Positions 1-9,080 of a DNA stretch of 64,000 bases are shown in pieces. The notes beneath the pieces are model-generated. The model ran no database searches and was not told the DNA's origin. It saw nothing but the letters and a program-made list of their open reading frames with translations. Both the position numbers and the translations under genes were made by a program. Each line of letters opens with the position of its first letter. The first letter of the stretch is position 1. Source of the stretch: Synechococcales cyanobacterium C42_A2020_086 (GTDB lineage: Bacteria > Cyanobacteriota > Cyanobacteriia > Elainellales > Elainellaceae); the NCBI GenBank assembly GCA_015272325.1, contig JACYLU010000033.1:1-64000 (forward strand), in the 5' to 3' direction.

Positions 1-208
1 TGCAGCCTTTTTAACTCATTTGGCTGTTGAGGAGCCGGTTGCTGCAACCCCAAACCAACTTCGCACTCCACTCTTTACCTCCTTTACCAGTAGTCCGTCA
101 AATTGAGGGCAATTCGGTAAGACGAACAAGCTAGGTCCACGGCATTCATGGACCATACCTGTTTACATGCCTGTTTAAATTTTTTAAATGAAGGTTAAAT
201 GAAGGTCG
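1..208. other. Intergenic left edge, no gene seen
   Basis: No coding region is supported here. The visible features are a short GGTTG/CAACC hairpin at 37-49 and an 11-bp perfect tandem duplication at 185-206 (TAAATGAAGGT twice) ending two bases before the argB stop codon. A looser repeat of CCTGTTTA lies just upstream of it. There is no clear terminator. Confidence 0.5.
185..206. repeat. 11-bp perfect tandem duplication
   Basis: TAAATGAAGGT occurs twice head to tail (185-195, 196-206), immediately downstream of the argB stop. It is one of many two-copy short duplications in this window. Confidence 0.9.
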
Positions 209-1099
209 CTACTTCATCAGTCCCGAGGCAACAATCATCGAGCCAATGCCAGCGTCGGTGAAGATTTCGAGCAGCAGCGAGTGAGGAATGCGGCCGTCGA
301 TGATATGGGCCGCTTTGACGCCTTGGGCCAGCGAGCGCACGCAGCAGTTCACTTTGGGGATCATGCCGCCCCCAACGATGCCGGTTTCGATTAGCTGTCG
401 CGCTTCCTGGATGTCAATTTTGGCGATCAGAGAACTCGGGTCTTTGAAGTCGCGGAGAATGCCAGCGGTGTCGGTCATCAGGATCAGCTTCTCAGCTCCT
501 AGGGCAGCAGCCAACTCGCCCGCAACCGTATCGGCATTGATGTTGTAGGCTTGCCCGCTATCATCAGCCGCCACACTCGAGACCACAGGAATGTAGCCGC
601 TCTTGACCAGCGATTCCAGCAGCTTCACGTCTGTGGCCATGACTTCCCCGACAAAGCCGATGCCTTCTTGCCCTTGGGGTCGAGCTTTGATCAGGTTGCC
701 GTCTTTGCCACAAAGTCCGACGGCGGAACCGCCTGCCTGGTTAATCAACGACACCAGCTCTTTGTTAACTCGCCCCACCAGCACCATTTCCACGACATCC
801 ATAGTGGCGGCATCGGTGACGCGCAGCCCGTTCTTAAACTGCGGCTCAATGCCCAGCTTATCCAGCCAGGAGTTAATTTCTGGACCACCGCCATGCACAA
901 CAACCGGGCGTAACCCTACGCAGGAGAGAAACACGATGTCGCGAATCACGGTTTCTTTGAGGCTGCTGTCCTTCATCGCGGCACCGCCGTACTTGACGAC
1001 AATGGTGCGTCCGGCAAACTGCTGGATGTAGGGCAGGGCTTCGCTCAACACCCGGACCCGCGTGGCTTCTGCTTTTTGAATGAATTCGCTACTTGTCAT
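209..1099 (-). CDS. argB: Acetylglutamate kinase
   Basis: Phosphorylates N-acetyl-L-glutamate with ATP, the second and regulated step of arginine synthesis, in the cytoplasm. The amino-acid kinase fold is plain: the KYGGAAM nucleotide loop follows the N-terminal helix, then [10 protein letters not shown] for the acetylglutamate site, [12 protein letters not shown] in the middle, and GGGMIPKV near the C-terminus. The N-terminal helix ([16 protein letters not shown]) is the type that in cyanobacteria forms hexamers and binds PII, so feedback by arginine and PII is expected from family knowledge. I chose the ATG at 1099 (MTSSEF, 296 aa) because homologues start near there. An in-frame GTG at 1144 would add 15 residues without a better ribosome site. 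It stands alone, with 138 bp to aroK upstream. Confidence 0.96.
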   Translation of the reverse strand: MTSSEFIQKAEATRVRVLSEALPYIQQFAGRTIVVKYGGAAMKDSSLKETVIRDIVFLSCVGLRPVVVHGGGPEINSWLDKLGIEPQFKNGLRVTDAATMDVVEMVLVGRVNKELVSLINQAGGSAVGLCGKDGNLIKARPQGQEGIGFVGEVMATDVKLLESLVKSGYIPVVSSVAADDSGQAYNINADTVAGELAAALGAEKLILMTDTAGILRDFKDPSSLIAKIDIQEARQLIETGIVGGGMIPKVNCCVRSLAQGVKAAHIIDGRIPHSLLLEIFTDAGIGSMIVASGLMK

Positions 1100-1237
1100 G
1101 GAGAGGTGATTGGCTGCTGGTGGCATCGAGAACGGCACCTTCACAGAAGACCCGCTGGATTCGGTTCAGCAAGATCGTGCTGCCAGTGCAATCTAGCAGT
1201 GTAGCAGGAGCGGTGCAGCAGAAGTGTTCTTGCGGCA

Positions 1238-1801
1238 TCAGTTCTGGTCAGTGACGACGTCGGGTTTAAGCACGCTAGGAATGGCAGTCAGCACCTGTTT
1301 AGCCACCTGTTCTGGAGTGTTGCCCGGCTGCACCGCGATGTGAACGTCGGCTTGGGCGTAGAGCGGTTGGCGCTGCGTTAGTAAAGTTTGCAGGGTTTCC
1401 TGGGGGTTATCGGTGTGCAGCAGCGGACGGCTACTGTCTTTCTTGAGGCGACTATAGAGCAGTTCTACCGGCACGTTCAGCCAGACGATCAGCCCATGTC
1501 GCAAATAGCTCCAGTTTTGCTGCCGCAGTACCATACCGCCGCCCGTAGCAATTACGAGGCGAGAGTAGCTAGACAACTCACTTAACACCTGGGTTTCGAG
1601 CTGGCGGAAGGCAGCTTCCCCCGAGGAAGCAAAAATCTCAGAGATTGACTGCTGCGCGATCTGCTCAATCAGTGTGTCGGTATCGAAAAACCGATAGCCT
1701 AGCTCCTGGGACAGCAGCTTGCCAATGGTCGATTTTCCGGCTCCCATCATGCCGATGAGATAGAGGTTGACGCCCTGCAGGCGCGTGGTTAGCGTACTCA
1801 C
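1238..1801 (-). CDS. aroK: Shikimate kinase
   Basis: Makes shikimate 3-phosphate from shikimate and ATP in the chorismate pathway. The protein begins with a P-loop (GMMGAGKSTIGK), followed by the FDTD shikimate/Mg site, an RQLE segment, the ATGGG motif that closes on shikimate, and the lid arginine region (KKDSSRPLL), all in family order. I place the start at GTG 1801, giving 187 aa, because GTGA overlaps the recQ stop codon and AAGGA lies about 10 bases upstream; this is classic translational coupling. An in-frame TTG at 1846 would give 202 aa but lies wholly inside recQ. It is likely cotranscribed with recQ. Confidence 0.95.
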   Translation of the reverse strand: MSTLTTRLQGVNLYLIGMMGAGKSTIGKLLSQELGYRFFDTDTLIEQIAQQSISEIFASSGEAAFRQLETQVLSELSSYSRLVIATGGGMVLRQQNWSYLRHGLIVWLNVPVELLYSRLKKDSSRPLLHTDNPQETLQTLLTQRQPLYAQADVHIAVQPGNTPEQVAKQVLTAIPSVLKPDVVTDQN

Positions 1802-3690
1802 GATTCGTTTGTCCTTGGTTGGTGTTGGGTTGGTTGAGTTTGACAAAATTTTTGAATTGCTGCCACAAATGGCGGACCGTAGCGAGCTAGCTTGTGGCTG
1901 CCGACGCCAGAGATGTTCGCAAAATCCTCAATGGTTTGGGGTCGCAGTTGCGCCATGAGTCGCAGGCTAGCATCGGCAAACACCACGTAGGGAGGAACAC
2001 CTTGTTCATCAGCAATCTGCTTGCGCAGGCGGCGCAATTGATCGAACAACAGCTCGGTGTCGGCGCGGGTCTGGGAACTGCTGGGAGTTTCGCGGCCAGG
2101 ACGATTCGGCACCGACAGGTACACCGTTCGCTGTTTGCGTAGCACCTCCCAACTCTGGGGATTCAGCTTCAGCACCGCATAGCCGTCGCTGGTTTCGCTC
2201 AGCAGTCCTTGGTGCAGCAGCGACCGCCCGAGGGTCCGCCACTCTTCGGCAGTGTGGTCTTTGCCGATGCCGTAGGTCGAAAGCTGATCATGGCGATTGC
2301 CCAGAATGCGTTTATCTTTGGAGCCGCGCAGCACATCGATGATGTAGGCCATACCAAAGCGCTCTTGGCAGCGAGCCACACAGGAGAGAAATTTCTGGGC
2401 TTCAATGGTCCAGTCTTGCAGTGGGCGCGGGTGCAGGCAGTTGTCGCAGTTGCCGCAGTTACCCTCAAACCGTTCGCCAAAGTAGCCGAGCTGAATGGTG
2501 CGGCGGCATTCTAATCCTTCGGCGTAGTCGATGACTTGGCGCAATTGCTGACGGGCGATCTGCTGCTCAGCTTCCAGTGGCTCGCCGGTTTGGGGATCGA
2601 CTTTCTGGGCGATTAGAAAATCAATGGTTTTGATATCGCCGTAGCTGAAGAAGAGGGTGCAGCGGGCAGGTTCGCCGTCGCGGCCGGCTCGGCCTGACTC
2701 TTGATAGTAGCTTTCCAGAGTGCGTGGCAAATCGTAATGGATCACAAACCGTACGTCTGGCTTATTGATGCCCATCCCGAAGGCAATGGTGGCCACCATC
2801 ACTCGCACATCGTCGCGAATGAAGCGTGTTTGGTACTCGGCTCGCGCTTGGTCGGTTAAACCCGCATGATAGGGCAGAGCGGCGATGCCATCCTGTTGCA
2901 GGCGGGCGGTGATCTCATCGACTTTTTTGCGGCTGAGGCAGTAGACAATGCCAGAGCCAGGCGTTTTGCGAATCAGGTGCAGCAAATCGCGGTAGGCTTG
3001 CTTCTGCTTGAAACGCACTTCGTAGTAGAGATTCTGGCGGTTAAAGCTGGACACATGGATCAACGGCTGCCGCAATTCCAATTGCTGGATGATGTCTTGC
3101 TGCACGCGCTGGGTGGCAGTAGCGGTGAGGGCCAAAAACGGCACGTCGGGGTGATGCTGTCGGAGCTGCCGCAGTTGTCGATATTCTGGGCGAAAGTCGT
3201 GCCCCCATTCGGAAACACAGTGAGCTTCGTCGATAGCGATGCTGGCAATGCCAATTTCGATCTGGACACGCTGCAAAAAGTCTAGAAACGGCTCGGTGAG
3301 CAACCGCTCCGGGGCAACATAGAGCAGCTTAATCTGGCCGCTGAGAATCTGATTGGCTCGCTGCCGCACTTCAATGCCACTGATTGTGCTGTTGAGAAAG
3401 GTGGCTCCGATGCCGTTGTCTTGCAGGGCTTGCACTTGATCCTGCATCAGGGCGATGAGCGGTGAAACTACAATCGTGACGCCGGGCTTGAGCAGGGCGG
3501 GCAACTGGTAGCAAAGCGATTTGCCGCCGCCGGTTGGCATGATCACCAGACTGTCTTGGTTTTGCAGCACCGACTCAATCACCTGCTGCTGCCCGCTGCG
3601 GAACTGGTCATAGCCGAAGAAATGCTTGAGGGCTTGTTCTGGAGAATCAAACGAGGGACAAGGAAAGGATAGATTTGCAGTCATAAACAT
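1798..3690 (-). CDS. recQ: ATP-dependent DNA helicase RecQ
   Basis: A 3'-5' superfamily 2 helicase for recombination and stalled-fork processing. Walker A is MPTGGGKSLCYQ, the Walker B box is DEAHCVSEWGHDF (the RecQ aromatic loop), and motif VI is YQESGRAGRDG. A four-cysteine zinc site follows (CRR...CGNCDNC), then a winged-helix RQC region and an HRDC domain near residues 550-615. About 630 aa is normal for a bacterial RecQ. ATG 3690 is preferred because AAGGTGG lies about 10 bases upstream; a GTG at 3705 and an ATG at 3684 are alternatives. The 3' end overlaps the aroK start by four bases. Confidence 0.96.
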   Translation of the reverse strand: MFMTANLSFPCPSFDSPEQALKHFFGYDQFRSGQQQVIESVLQNQDSLVIMPTGGGKSLCYQLPALLKPGVTIVVSPLIALMQDQVQALQDNGIGATFLNSTISGIEVRQRANQILSGQIKLLYVAPERLLTEPFLDFLQRVQIEIGIASIAIDEAHCVSEWGHDFRPEYRQLRQLRQHHPDVPFLALTATATQRVQQDIIQQLELRQPLIHVSSFNRQNLYYEVRFKQKQAYRDLLHLIRKTPGSGIVYCLSRKKVDEITARLQQDGIAALPYHAGLTDQARAEYQTRFIRDDVRVMVATIAFGMGINKPDVRFVIHYDLPRTLESYYQESGRAGRDGEPARCTLFFSYGDIKTIDFLIAQKVDPQTGEPLEAEQQIARQQLRQVIDYAEGLECRRTIQLGYFGERFEGNCGNCDNCLHPRPLQDWTIEAQKFLSCVARCQERFGMAYIIDVLRGSKDKRILGNRHDQLSTYGIGKDHTAEEWRTLGRSLLHQGLLSETSDGYAVLKLNPQSWEVLRKQRTVYLSVPNRPGRETPSSSQTRADTELLFDQLRRLRKQIADEQGVPPYVVFADASLRLMAQLRPQTIEDFANISGVGSHKLARYGPPFVAAIQKFCQTQPTQHQPRTNES

Positions 3691-3803
3691 GCGAACGGAT
3701 CCCACCTTATCTTAGGGTGCTCGCAGCAAGGGCGCAGCGGATGCCCCTGAAAATCTTGACAAATCCGCAATGTATCTTGCTAGAATGGCTAAGGCTGCGG
3801 CAA

Positions 3804-3875
3804 TGGGGTGTCGCCAAGCGGTAAGGCAGCGGGTTTTGGTCCCGCCATTCCTAGGTTCGAATCCTAGCACCCCAG
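3804..3875 (+). tRNA. tRNA-Gln (UUG)
   Basis: The cloverleaf can be read by eye. The 7-bp acceptor stem is TGGGGTG with CACCCCA. The anticodon stem GCGGG/CCCGC carries the loop TTTTGGT, with anticodon TTG at 3836-3838. The T arm is CTAGG TTCGAAT CCTAG. The discriminator base is G3875 and CCA is not encoded. The U-A first pair of the acceptor stem is typical of bacterial glutamine tRNAs. In cyanobacteria it is charged by the glutamyl-tRNA amidotransferase route. Confidence 0.96.
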
Positions 3876-4207
3876 TTAATGGGTTGGATAGCAAGCATTA
3901 AAACGGCAAGTTGCTGAAAAGTTCAGTAGCGATGCCTGGATGCGTTGATCGACAGGTGGCAACAGCTCAACGGACGCGAGCGAATGTACTGTACTGCCCG
4001 AGGTGCAGTTTGTTTTGTCCCCAGGGCAGGGGCTGAAATCATGGACAACGGCAGGACGAGCATCTCGTTAAGGAATGCTTACATCTCTCGGCCAGCAGTG
4101 GATTCATCCCAGCGGAGTATGCTAACGTCTGCTGTGCGGCTTGCTTTGGGCTGCACCGGCGGTAGGGTCGTTTGCAGCCGCATTTTCGTTCATCCTGCTC
4201 AACTTCT
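3876..4207. other. Intergenic, tRNA-Gln to ureA
   Basis: About 330 bp without a supported gene. I looked for a GTA-N8-TAC NtcA box in front of ureA and did not find one. No repeat or hairpin of note was seen. Confidence 0.5.
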
Positions 4208-4510
4208 ATGCAACTCACGCCTCAAGAAAAAGACAAACTGTTGATTTTTACAGCGGCATTGCTGGCCGAGCGTCGTAAAGCAAAGGGTCTGAAGCTCAAC
4301 TACCCAGAGGCAATTGCCTATATTTCGGCAGCTATTTTGGAAGGTGCTCGGGAAGGGCGCTCCGTGGCAGACCTGATGACCTACGGCACGACGCTCCTCA
4401 ATCGCGATGATGTCATGGACGGCATTCCCGAAATGGTGCATGAGGTGCAAGTCGAAGCGACGTTTCCGGACGGCACAAAGCTGGTCACTGTGCATGACCC
4501 AATTCGCTAA
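4208..4510 (+). CDS. ureA: Urease gamma subunit
   Basis: The small structural subunit of nickel urease, which hydrolyses urea to ammonia and CO2 as a (UreABC)3 complex. The 100-aa length and N-terminus [14 protein letters not shown] are classic, followed by the conserved [13 protein letters not shown] segment and the C-terminal TVHDPI. The start is the ATG at 4208; upstream in-frame codons lack homology. No ureB, ureC or accessory genes are adjacent and the next gene is on the other strand, so this is a stand-alone ureA. Scattered urease genes are known in some cyanobacteria, so partners are expected elsewhere in the genome. Confidence 0.96.
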   Translation: MQLTPQEKDKLLIFTAALLAERRKAKGLKLNYPEAIAYISAAILEGAREGRSVADLMTYGTTLLNRDDVMDGIPEMVHEVQVEATFPDGTKLVTVHDPIR

Positions 4511-4528
4511 ACCCCAGTCAATGCGGGT

Positions 4529-4831
4529 CTAGAAAAGCTCTGGCTCGTCTAGAAGGGTTTCAATCAGCAGATCGACCTGCTGCTGCTGTCGCGTCAGGAA
4601 GGCTTCGCACTGGCGGAGCTGCTCGACGGCAATCGCAAACTGGTCGAAGACTTCGGCTAATTCCAGTTCCCCCAATTCGATACGGTTGATAATCGCTTCT
4701 ATATCGGAAACAGTGGCTTCATAATTCCAATTGGGTGGCAGGGCTACCCCTCCCGCCGAGGTAAGACGGTCGACTGGGACGGTTCCGTCGGAAGGGTGAA
4801 GCGAGTCGGGTGAAGGCGTAGAGTCAGTCAT
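4529..4831 (-). CDS. xseB: Exodeoxyribonuclease VII small subunit
   Basis: Small subunit of exonuclease VII, which degrades single-stranded DNA to oligonucleotides. The XseB core lies after a 35-residue low-complexity N-terminus: [31 protein letters not shown] is the family helix-hairpin-helix, followed by a glutamine-rich helix. At 100 aa it is slightly longer than usual because of the proline/serine-rich leader. The start overlaps the end of xseA by eight bases, so the two subunits are probably translationally coupled. Confidence 0.92.
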   Translation of the reverse strand: MTDSTPSPDSLHPSDGTVPVDRLTSAGGVALPPNWNYEATVSDIEAIINRIELGELELAEVFDQFAIAVEQLRQCEAFLTRQQQQVDLLIETLLDEPELF

Positions 4832-6104
4832 GGGTTTGAGGCGGGCGAGGAGTCTGCCCAGAATCCAAGAGATCAGTCAAGATTTCAGTAACAATGACGT
4901 GGAGTTGCCCGTGAGCGAGTTGCACGGTTAGGGTTTCACCAGGAGCCACCTGTGCTGGCGAGCGGACGACTGTCCCTTCTGTCTGCCGCAGCACCGCATA
5001 ACCGCGCCGCAGCACCGCTGCCGGATCAAGAGTAATCAACTTTTGCCGCAGCAGGTAACAGTGCTGGATAGCTTCCTGTAAACGGTAATGGGTGCTCTGG
5101 ATTAACTGCTGCCGCTTCCACACAATGGTCTGGGCTTCTTGCCGAATCTGGCGGTCGAGGTGCAGCCGTCGCAGCCGTCCTTTCAGGCGATAGAGCTGAT
5201 CGGCAGCGTTGTCGAGGTAGCTGGTCATGGCTTGGCTGAGGCGGGAAACGCGGTCCTGATGATCGGCATAAAGGTCAGCTAGCAGTGGCACAGCTTGCTC
5301 AGCGGCGGCCGTGGGCGTGTGGGCACAGACGTCAGCCACCAAGTCAGCCAGGGATTCGTCGCGCTGGTGCCCAATCCCCGCTACAACCGGAATCGGACAT
5401 TCGGCAATTGCCCGCACTACGCGCTCATCATTGAAGCAGACCATATCTTCGGTGGCACCTCCGCCTCGCGACAAAATCAGCACTTCGGCGCGACCATCCC
5501 GCACGACCCGATGGATAGCCTGCACAATCGAAGCGGGAGCCTGATCCCCCTGCACGAGTGCCGGCGAGAATAGCACATGCAGTCCGGGATAGCGGCGTTT
5601 CAAGGTGCGCTTGATATCTCCCCAAGCTGCAGCCTGCGGCGACGTGACGACGGCAATCGTCTGCGGATAGGGAGGGAGTGCCCGCTTCCGCTCGCTATCG
5701 AATAGCCCTTCGACTTCTAGCCGCTTGCGCAACTGCCGATAGCGCAATGCCCGCAACCCCTCTCCGGCCGGCAAAGCTTGCCAGACAATGAGCTGGTAGG
5801 TACCCCGCTGCGGATGCACATGCACTCGCCCTAGAATGATTAGCTGCTCACCCGGCGAGGGTAAAGTAGCTAGGCGGTTGAGCTGGTTGCTCCAGACGAC
5901 GCAGCTAATAGCCGCCTGGGCATCGGGGTCTTGCAGCGTAAAAAACAAGCCACTACGGTATCGGGTGGCGCTCGACACTTCCCCAGTTACCCAGACCTGC
6001 CGCAATTGATCATCCTGTTCAAGCAATGCCTGGATGTAGGCGGTCAGTCCCGCCACTGAGAGGGCTGAATCAGGTACTAGCAAGCTAGGAAGATGGGAGG
6101 TCAT
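4824..6104 (-). CDS. xseA: Exodeoxyribonuclease VII large subunit
   Basis: Catalytic subunit of exonuclease VII. An N-terminal OB fold ([23 protein letters not shown]) is followed by the family catalytic core with [33 protein letters not shown] and the [16 protein letters not shown] stretch, then a long helical region. ATG 6104 gives 426 aa and begins at the region homologues share. An upstream TTG at 6143 adds 13 residues and has no supporting context. It forms a two-gene operon with xseB, which it overlaps by eight bases. Confidence 0.95.
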   Translation of the reverse strand: MTSHLPSLLVPDSALSVAGLTAYIQALLEQDDQLRQVWVTGEVSSATRYRSGLFFTLQDPDAQAAISCVVWSNQLNRLATLPSPGEQLIILGRVHVHPQRGTYQLIVWQALPAGEGLRALRYRQLRKRLEVEGLFDSERKRALPPYPQTIAVVTSPQAAAWGDIKRTLKRRYPGLHVLFSPALVQGDQAPASIVQAIHRVVRDGRAEVLILSRGGGATEDMVCFNDERVVRAIAECPIPVVAGIGHQRDESLADLVADVCAHTPTAAAEQAVPLLADLYADHQDRVSRLSQAMTSYLDNAADQLYRLKGRLRRLHLDRQIRQEAQTIVWKRQQLIQSTHYRLQEAIQHCYLLRQKLITLDPAAVLRRGYAVLRQTEGTVVRSPAQVAPGETLTVQLAHGQLHVIVTEILTDLLDSGQTPRPPQTHD

Positions 6105-6339
6105 CCGTGTCAATCGTCCAGGATCAAGACAAGCTTCCTTCAAGCGTAGAAGGAGTTAGAGATTTAAGCTACAACAAGTAAGCGTGATTCAATGCTAGCC
6201 GCTCAGCCATAGCTAGGATAGTCCAGGAGTAGCTCATCTCCTGCATTCATCCCAGCAGAGCCTTGAGAACAGCGATAGATTCGACTCCGGTGAAGACACG
6301 CCTAGGAGTAGCGCTTTCTCAGTTTATCGAGTACTATTT

Positions 6340-6353
6340 AGTACATTTGTATG
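6340..6353. promoter_or_regulatory. Near-match LexA box upstream of recA
   Basis: AGTACATTTGTATG fits the published cyanobacterial LexA pattern RGTAC-N3-D-GTWC-B at 13 of 14 positions. It overlaps a separate 5-bp inverted repeat, GTACT-ATTT-AGTAC, at 6331-6344. The site is about 346 bp before the recA ATG, which would require a long leader, so control of recA from here is uncertain. Confidence 0.35.
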
Positions 6354-6402
6354 GTTGAGAACAAGAAATTGGGTAGGATGGAGTAGGAGACAATTAGTAG
6401 AA

Positions 6403-6444
6403 GGCAGCAAGTAGCAGGCAGCAGGCAGCAAGTAGCAGGCAATA
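6403..6444. repeat. 21-bp tandem repeat, two copies
   Basis: Two head-to-tail copies (6403-6423 and 6424-6444) of a 21-bp unit starting GGCAGCAAGTAGCAGGCA, differing only in the last two or three bases. A second loose 19-bp repeat (TGGTCAAAATAGAC and TGCTCAAAACAGAC) follows at 6480-6512. Both lie in the 555-bp recA leader, which otherwise holds nothing I can name apart from the LexA-like site. Confidence 0.85.
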
Positions 6445-6698
6445 TAGAAAACAGCATAATCTCTCTAGAGTAGCTGTACTGGTCAAAATAGACCGTATTG
6501 CTCAAAACAGACTCTGACCTGAGCAGCAGATCCGTAGGTTCTGGGACGTTGCAAATTGAAACGCTAGGAGTAGACTGAAAGCACTTTGCTTGCCTAAAGT
6601 GCATTGGGTTGAAGAAAGCGGGTGAATGAAGCGCGCTGAGCGAAGCAGAATTCAGCAACCGTTACATTTATTTACTAAGAGTTTGTGTTGAGGTAGGA

Positions 6699-7775
6699 AT
6701 GGCTAAAACCAGCACTGAACAGTCTGAACGCGAGAAGGCTTTGAATCTGGTGTTGACCCAGATTGATCGCACCTATGGCAAAGGCACGATTATGCGCCTA
6801 GGTGATGCCAGCCGGATGCGCGTTGAAACGATTCCCAGTGGAGCGCTCACGCTCGATTTGGCCTTGGGCGGTGGTCTTCCAAAGGGGCGGATTATCGAGA
6901 TCTACGGTCCTGAAAGCTCGGGTAAAACAACCCTGGCGCTGCATGCTGTAGCCGAGGTGCAAAAGAGCGGAGGTGTAGCAGCCTATGTGGATGCTGAACA
7001 TGCCCTCGATCCGGCCTACTCGGCAGCCCTGGGGGTAGATATCGAAAATCTGCTGATCTCCCAGCCCGACACTGGCGAACAGGGGTTGGAGATTGTCGAT
7101 CAGCTTGTGCGCTCAAACGCTATTGATATCGTGGTCGTAGACTCAGTGGCAGCACTGGTACCTCGTGCGGAAATTGAGGGCGAAATGGGGGACTCCCATG
7201 TGGGCTTACAGGCGCGGCTGATGAGCCAAGCGCTGCGTAAGATCACCGGCAACATTGGCAAAACTGGCTGTAGCGTTATCTTTCTGAACCAGCTGCGGCA
7301 GAAGATCGGTGTGACTTACGGCAACCCAGAAACAACAACCGGCGGCAACGCGCTCAAGTTCTACGCTTCGGTGCGGTTGGATATTCGCCGCATCCAAACC
7401 TTGAAGAAAGGCACCGAGGAATTTGGGATTCGCGCCAAGGTGAAGGTGGCAAAAAACAAGATAGCGCCGCCCTTCCGTATTGCTGAATTTGACATTATTT
7501 TCGGGCGCGGCATCTCAACGATGGGCTGTCTGGTCGATTTGGCGGAAGAAACGGGTGTAATTGCCCGTCGGGGTGCCTGGTACAGCTACAACGGCGAAAA
7601 CATTAGCCAGGGACGTGATAACGCCATTAAATACATGGAAGAAAAGCCAGAATTCGCCAAGGAAGTGGAACAGCTCGTCCGCCAGAAGCTGGAAATGGGC
7701 GCGGTGGTCTCTGCCAACTCGGTTGCTCCGGTTGATGCTGAAACCGAAGACGAGGATTACCTAGAAGAGGAATAA
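6699..7775 (+). CDS. recA: Recombinase A
   Basis: Forms the nucleoprotein filament for strand exchange and SOS coprotease activity. Walker A is [11 protein letters not shown] (about residues 68-78), Walker B is [11 protein letters not shown], loop L1 is [22 protein letters not shown], and NQLRQKIG with [14 protein letters not shown] forms L2. The C-terminal tail is acidic ([11 protein letters not shown]). At 358 aa it is normal for the family. It stands alone with a long upstream region carrying a LexA-like site. Confidence 0.98.
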   Translation: MAKTSTEQSEREKALNLVLTQIDRTYGKGTIMRLGDASRMRVETIPSGALTLDLALGGGLPKGRIIEIYGPESSGKTTLALHAVAEVQKSGGVAAYVDAEHALDPAYSAALGVDIENLLISQPDTGEQGLEIVDQLVRSNAIDIVVVDSVAALVPRAEIEGEMGDSHVGLQARLMSQALRKITGNIGKTGCSVIFLNQLRQKIGVTYGNPETTTGGNALKFYASVRLDIRRIQTLKKGTEEFGIRAKVKVAKNKIAPPFRIAEFDIIFGRGISTMGCLVDLAEETGVIARRGAWYSYNGENISQGRDNAIKYMEEKPEFAKEVEQLVRQKLEMGAVVSANSVAPVDAETEDEDYLEEE

Positions 7776-7948
7776 CCCCGCGAGCCTCGGCGCAAGGACA
7801 GGGCTACAGGGCTACAACACTGACCCTTCAGCCCTGATCAAAGGTTGAGCTGCTTAGGGACCGCCCAGCAGCGTTTGGGGCTGAGGCTTGAGGTTAGAGC
7901 TGAGGTTGGGGCAGGTTCGGCACTTGTTGAACTGGGATTAGGGCTGGA

Positions 7949-8656
7949 TCAGGCTGCTGCCGGTGGCTGAACGCGCTCAAAGACAATCATGTTGTTGCCC
8001 ACAACCGGATTGCGAGCCAGCAAATGGCCGTCTTGGTCAATTAGCTCTAGCTTGGCAAACTCGAGGGTTTTCGAGCGGCGCAGTAGCCCGTTAGCGAGCT
8101 GGTCCTGCTGCTCAGGGGTCAGGGTGTACCAACGATCGCTCAAGATAACGCTGAGCTGACTGCGGCGAAAGTCAGCTTCAACCGACAGCAGCAGCCCCTC
8201 CAGATAAGAATTGCTGATCTGCGCCAACTGATCTTGCAGTGCCATAATCCGCTCGGGATCGGGCGTCAATTCGGGTGCTGGCTGAGCGGGTTCAGCAGTA
8301 ACGGGCGTCGGACTAGCAGTAGGTCCTGAGCGCAGTATTGTCGTCAACCCAACGAGCAGCACCAGCAGCCCAACGGCGAGTCCTGTAAATAGCCAATTGG
8401 GGAGCTGAGTTTGCCAGGGTTCGGGCAACCGCGCTCGCAGCTTGGGCAGAATTGCCATCCATCCTCGATACAGCCCCTGCAGCAGGCGCATCGTCAGCGT
8501 CCAGACCCATTGCCCACCCCGAATCACGACTGGAACCAGTGCCGCAATGAGGTCGCGAAGCAGCCCGACGAGACGCTGAATCAACGGTGGACGGGATGCG
8601 GGCGATGTTGGCTCGGAATGTGAAGAATTGGGAGAAGGGGACGGCGGCTGAACCAT
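7949..8656 (-). CDS. Unknown single-pass membrane protein
   Basis: I do not recognise the family. The 235-aa product has a proline/serine-rich N-terminus, an amphipathic hydrophobic stretch with many Trp and Arg (residues about 30-80), and one clear membrane helix (LFTGLAVGLLVLLVGL, about 90-110). A threonine/proline linker follows. The C-terminal domain of about 100 residues (LTPEQQDQLANGLLRRSKTL... LELIDQDGHLLARNPVVGNN) resembles small domains seen in other cyanobacterial membrane proteins of unknown role. The start is ATG 8656, strongly supported by GGAGGAG six bases upstream, rather than an in-frame codon at 8743. The soluble domain is probably periplasmic if positive-inside holds. Confidence 0.8.
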   Translation of the reverse strand: MVQPPSPSPNSSHSEPTSPASRPPLIQRLVGLLRDLIAALVPVVIRGGQWVWTLTMRLLQGLYRGWMAILPKLRARLPEPWQTQLPNWLFTGLAVGLLVLLVGLTTILRSGPTASPTPVTAEPAQPAPELTPDPERIMALQDQLAQISNSYLEGLLLSVEADFRRSQLSVILSDRWYTLTPEQQDQLANGLLRRSKTLEFAKLELIDQDGHLLARNPVVGNNMIVFERVQPPAAA

Positions 8657-8795
8657 AATGCTCCTCCGGTAGAACTCCAATGGGAGAATCAGGAGATCAC
8701 TCTCCAAACGGGCTGTACAGAACTGGTTGTACAGTATGAACACTCCCCATAGTAGGAGATTCTGATTCGCACTAGGGCAACTGGGTTGAAACCGT

Positions 8796-8846
8796 TGTCT
8801 AAGCAGCTTGTTTAAGCAGCTCGTCTAAGCGACTGTCTGAGCAACT
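8796..8846. repeat. 13-bp imperfect tandem repeat, four copies
   Basis: Four adjacent units of the form TGTCTAAGCAGCT at 8796-8808, 8809-8821, 8822-8834 and 8835-8846 (the last one base short), with one to three changes each. They lie in the divergent promoter region of panB and the membrane-protein gene. Confidence 0.85.
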
Positions 8847-8879
8847 CGATCTGTTCGCCGAATGTGAATTGCATCTGAA

Positions 8880-8909
8880 CTGTATCTACCTGCATCTAAC
8901 TGCATCTAC
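8880..8909. repeat. 10-bp tandem repeat, three copies
   Basis: CTGTATCTAC, CTGCATCTAA and CTGCATCTAC are contiguous, with a further degenerate copy (TTGCATCTGAA) just before. They are upstream of panB. Confidence 0.85.
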
Positions 8910-9080
8910 CGTGCAATGGGTGAGACACCTGCAAACCTCCATCGCTGCGGTATCCTGAGGGCAGACGTGATGAGAATGAGTTTGCGATCCGGGTGCAGCG
9001 GGTAGATTGGCTCTATTACGGTTGACTGCCATTGGATCTCACCATTCGCCATTACGGATTATTACGAATGGAGTCTTACC

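Larger units (their letters stand above)
8657..9080. other. Intergenic before panB with two repeat blocks
   Basis: No gene is supported. TGTACAG occurs twice (around 8715-8735), 50-80 bp before the neighbouring gene start. Two separate imperfect tandem-repeat blocks, listed separately, lie at 8796-8846 and 8880-8909. Confidence 0.5.

Noticed and set aside
3876-4207. NtcA site for ureA
   Set aside because: I searched for GTA-N8-TAC and found none with suitable spacing.
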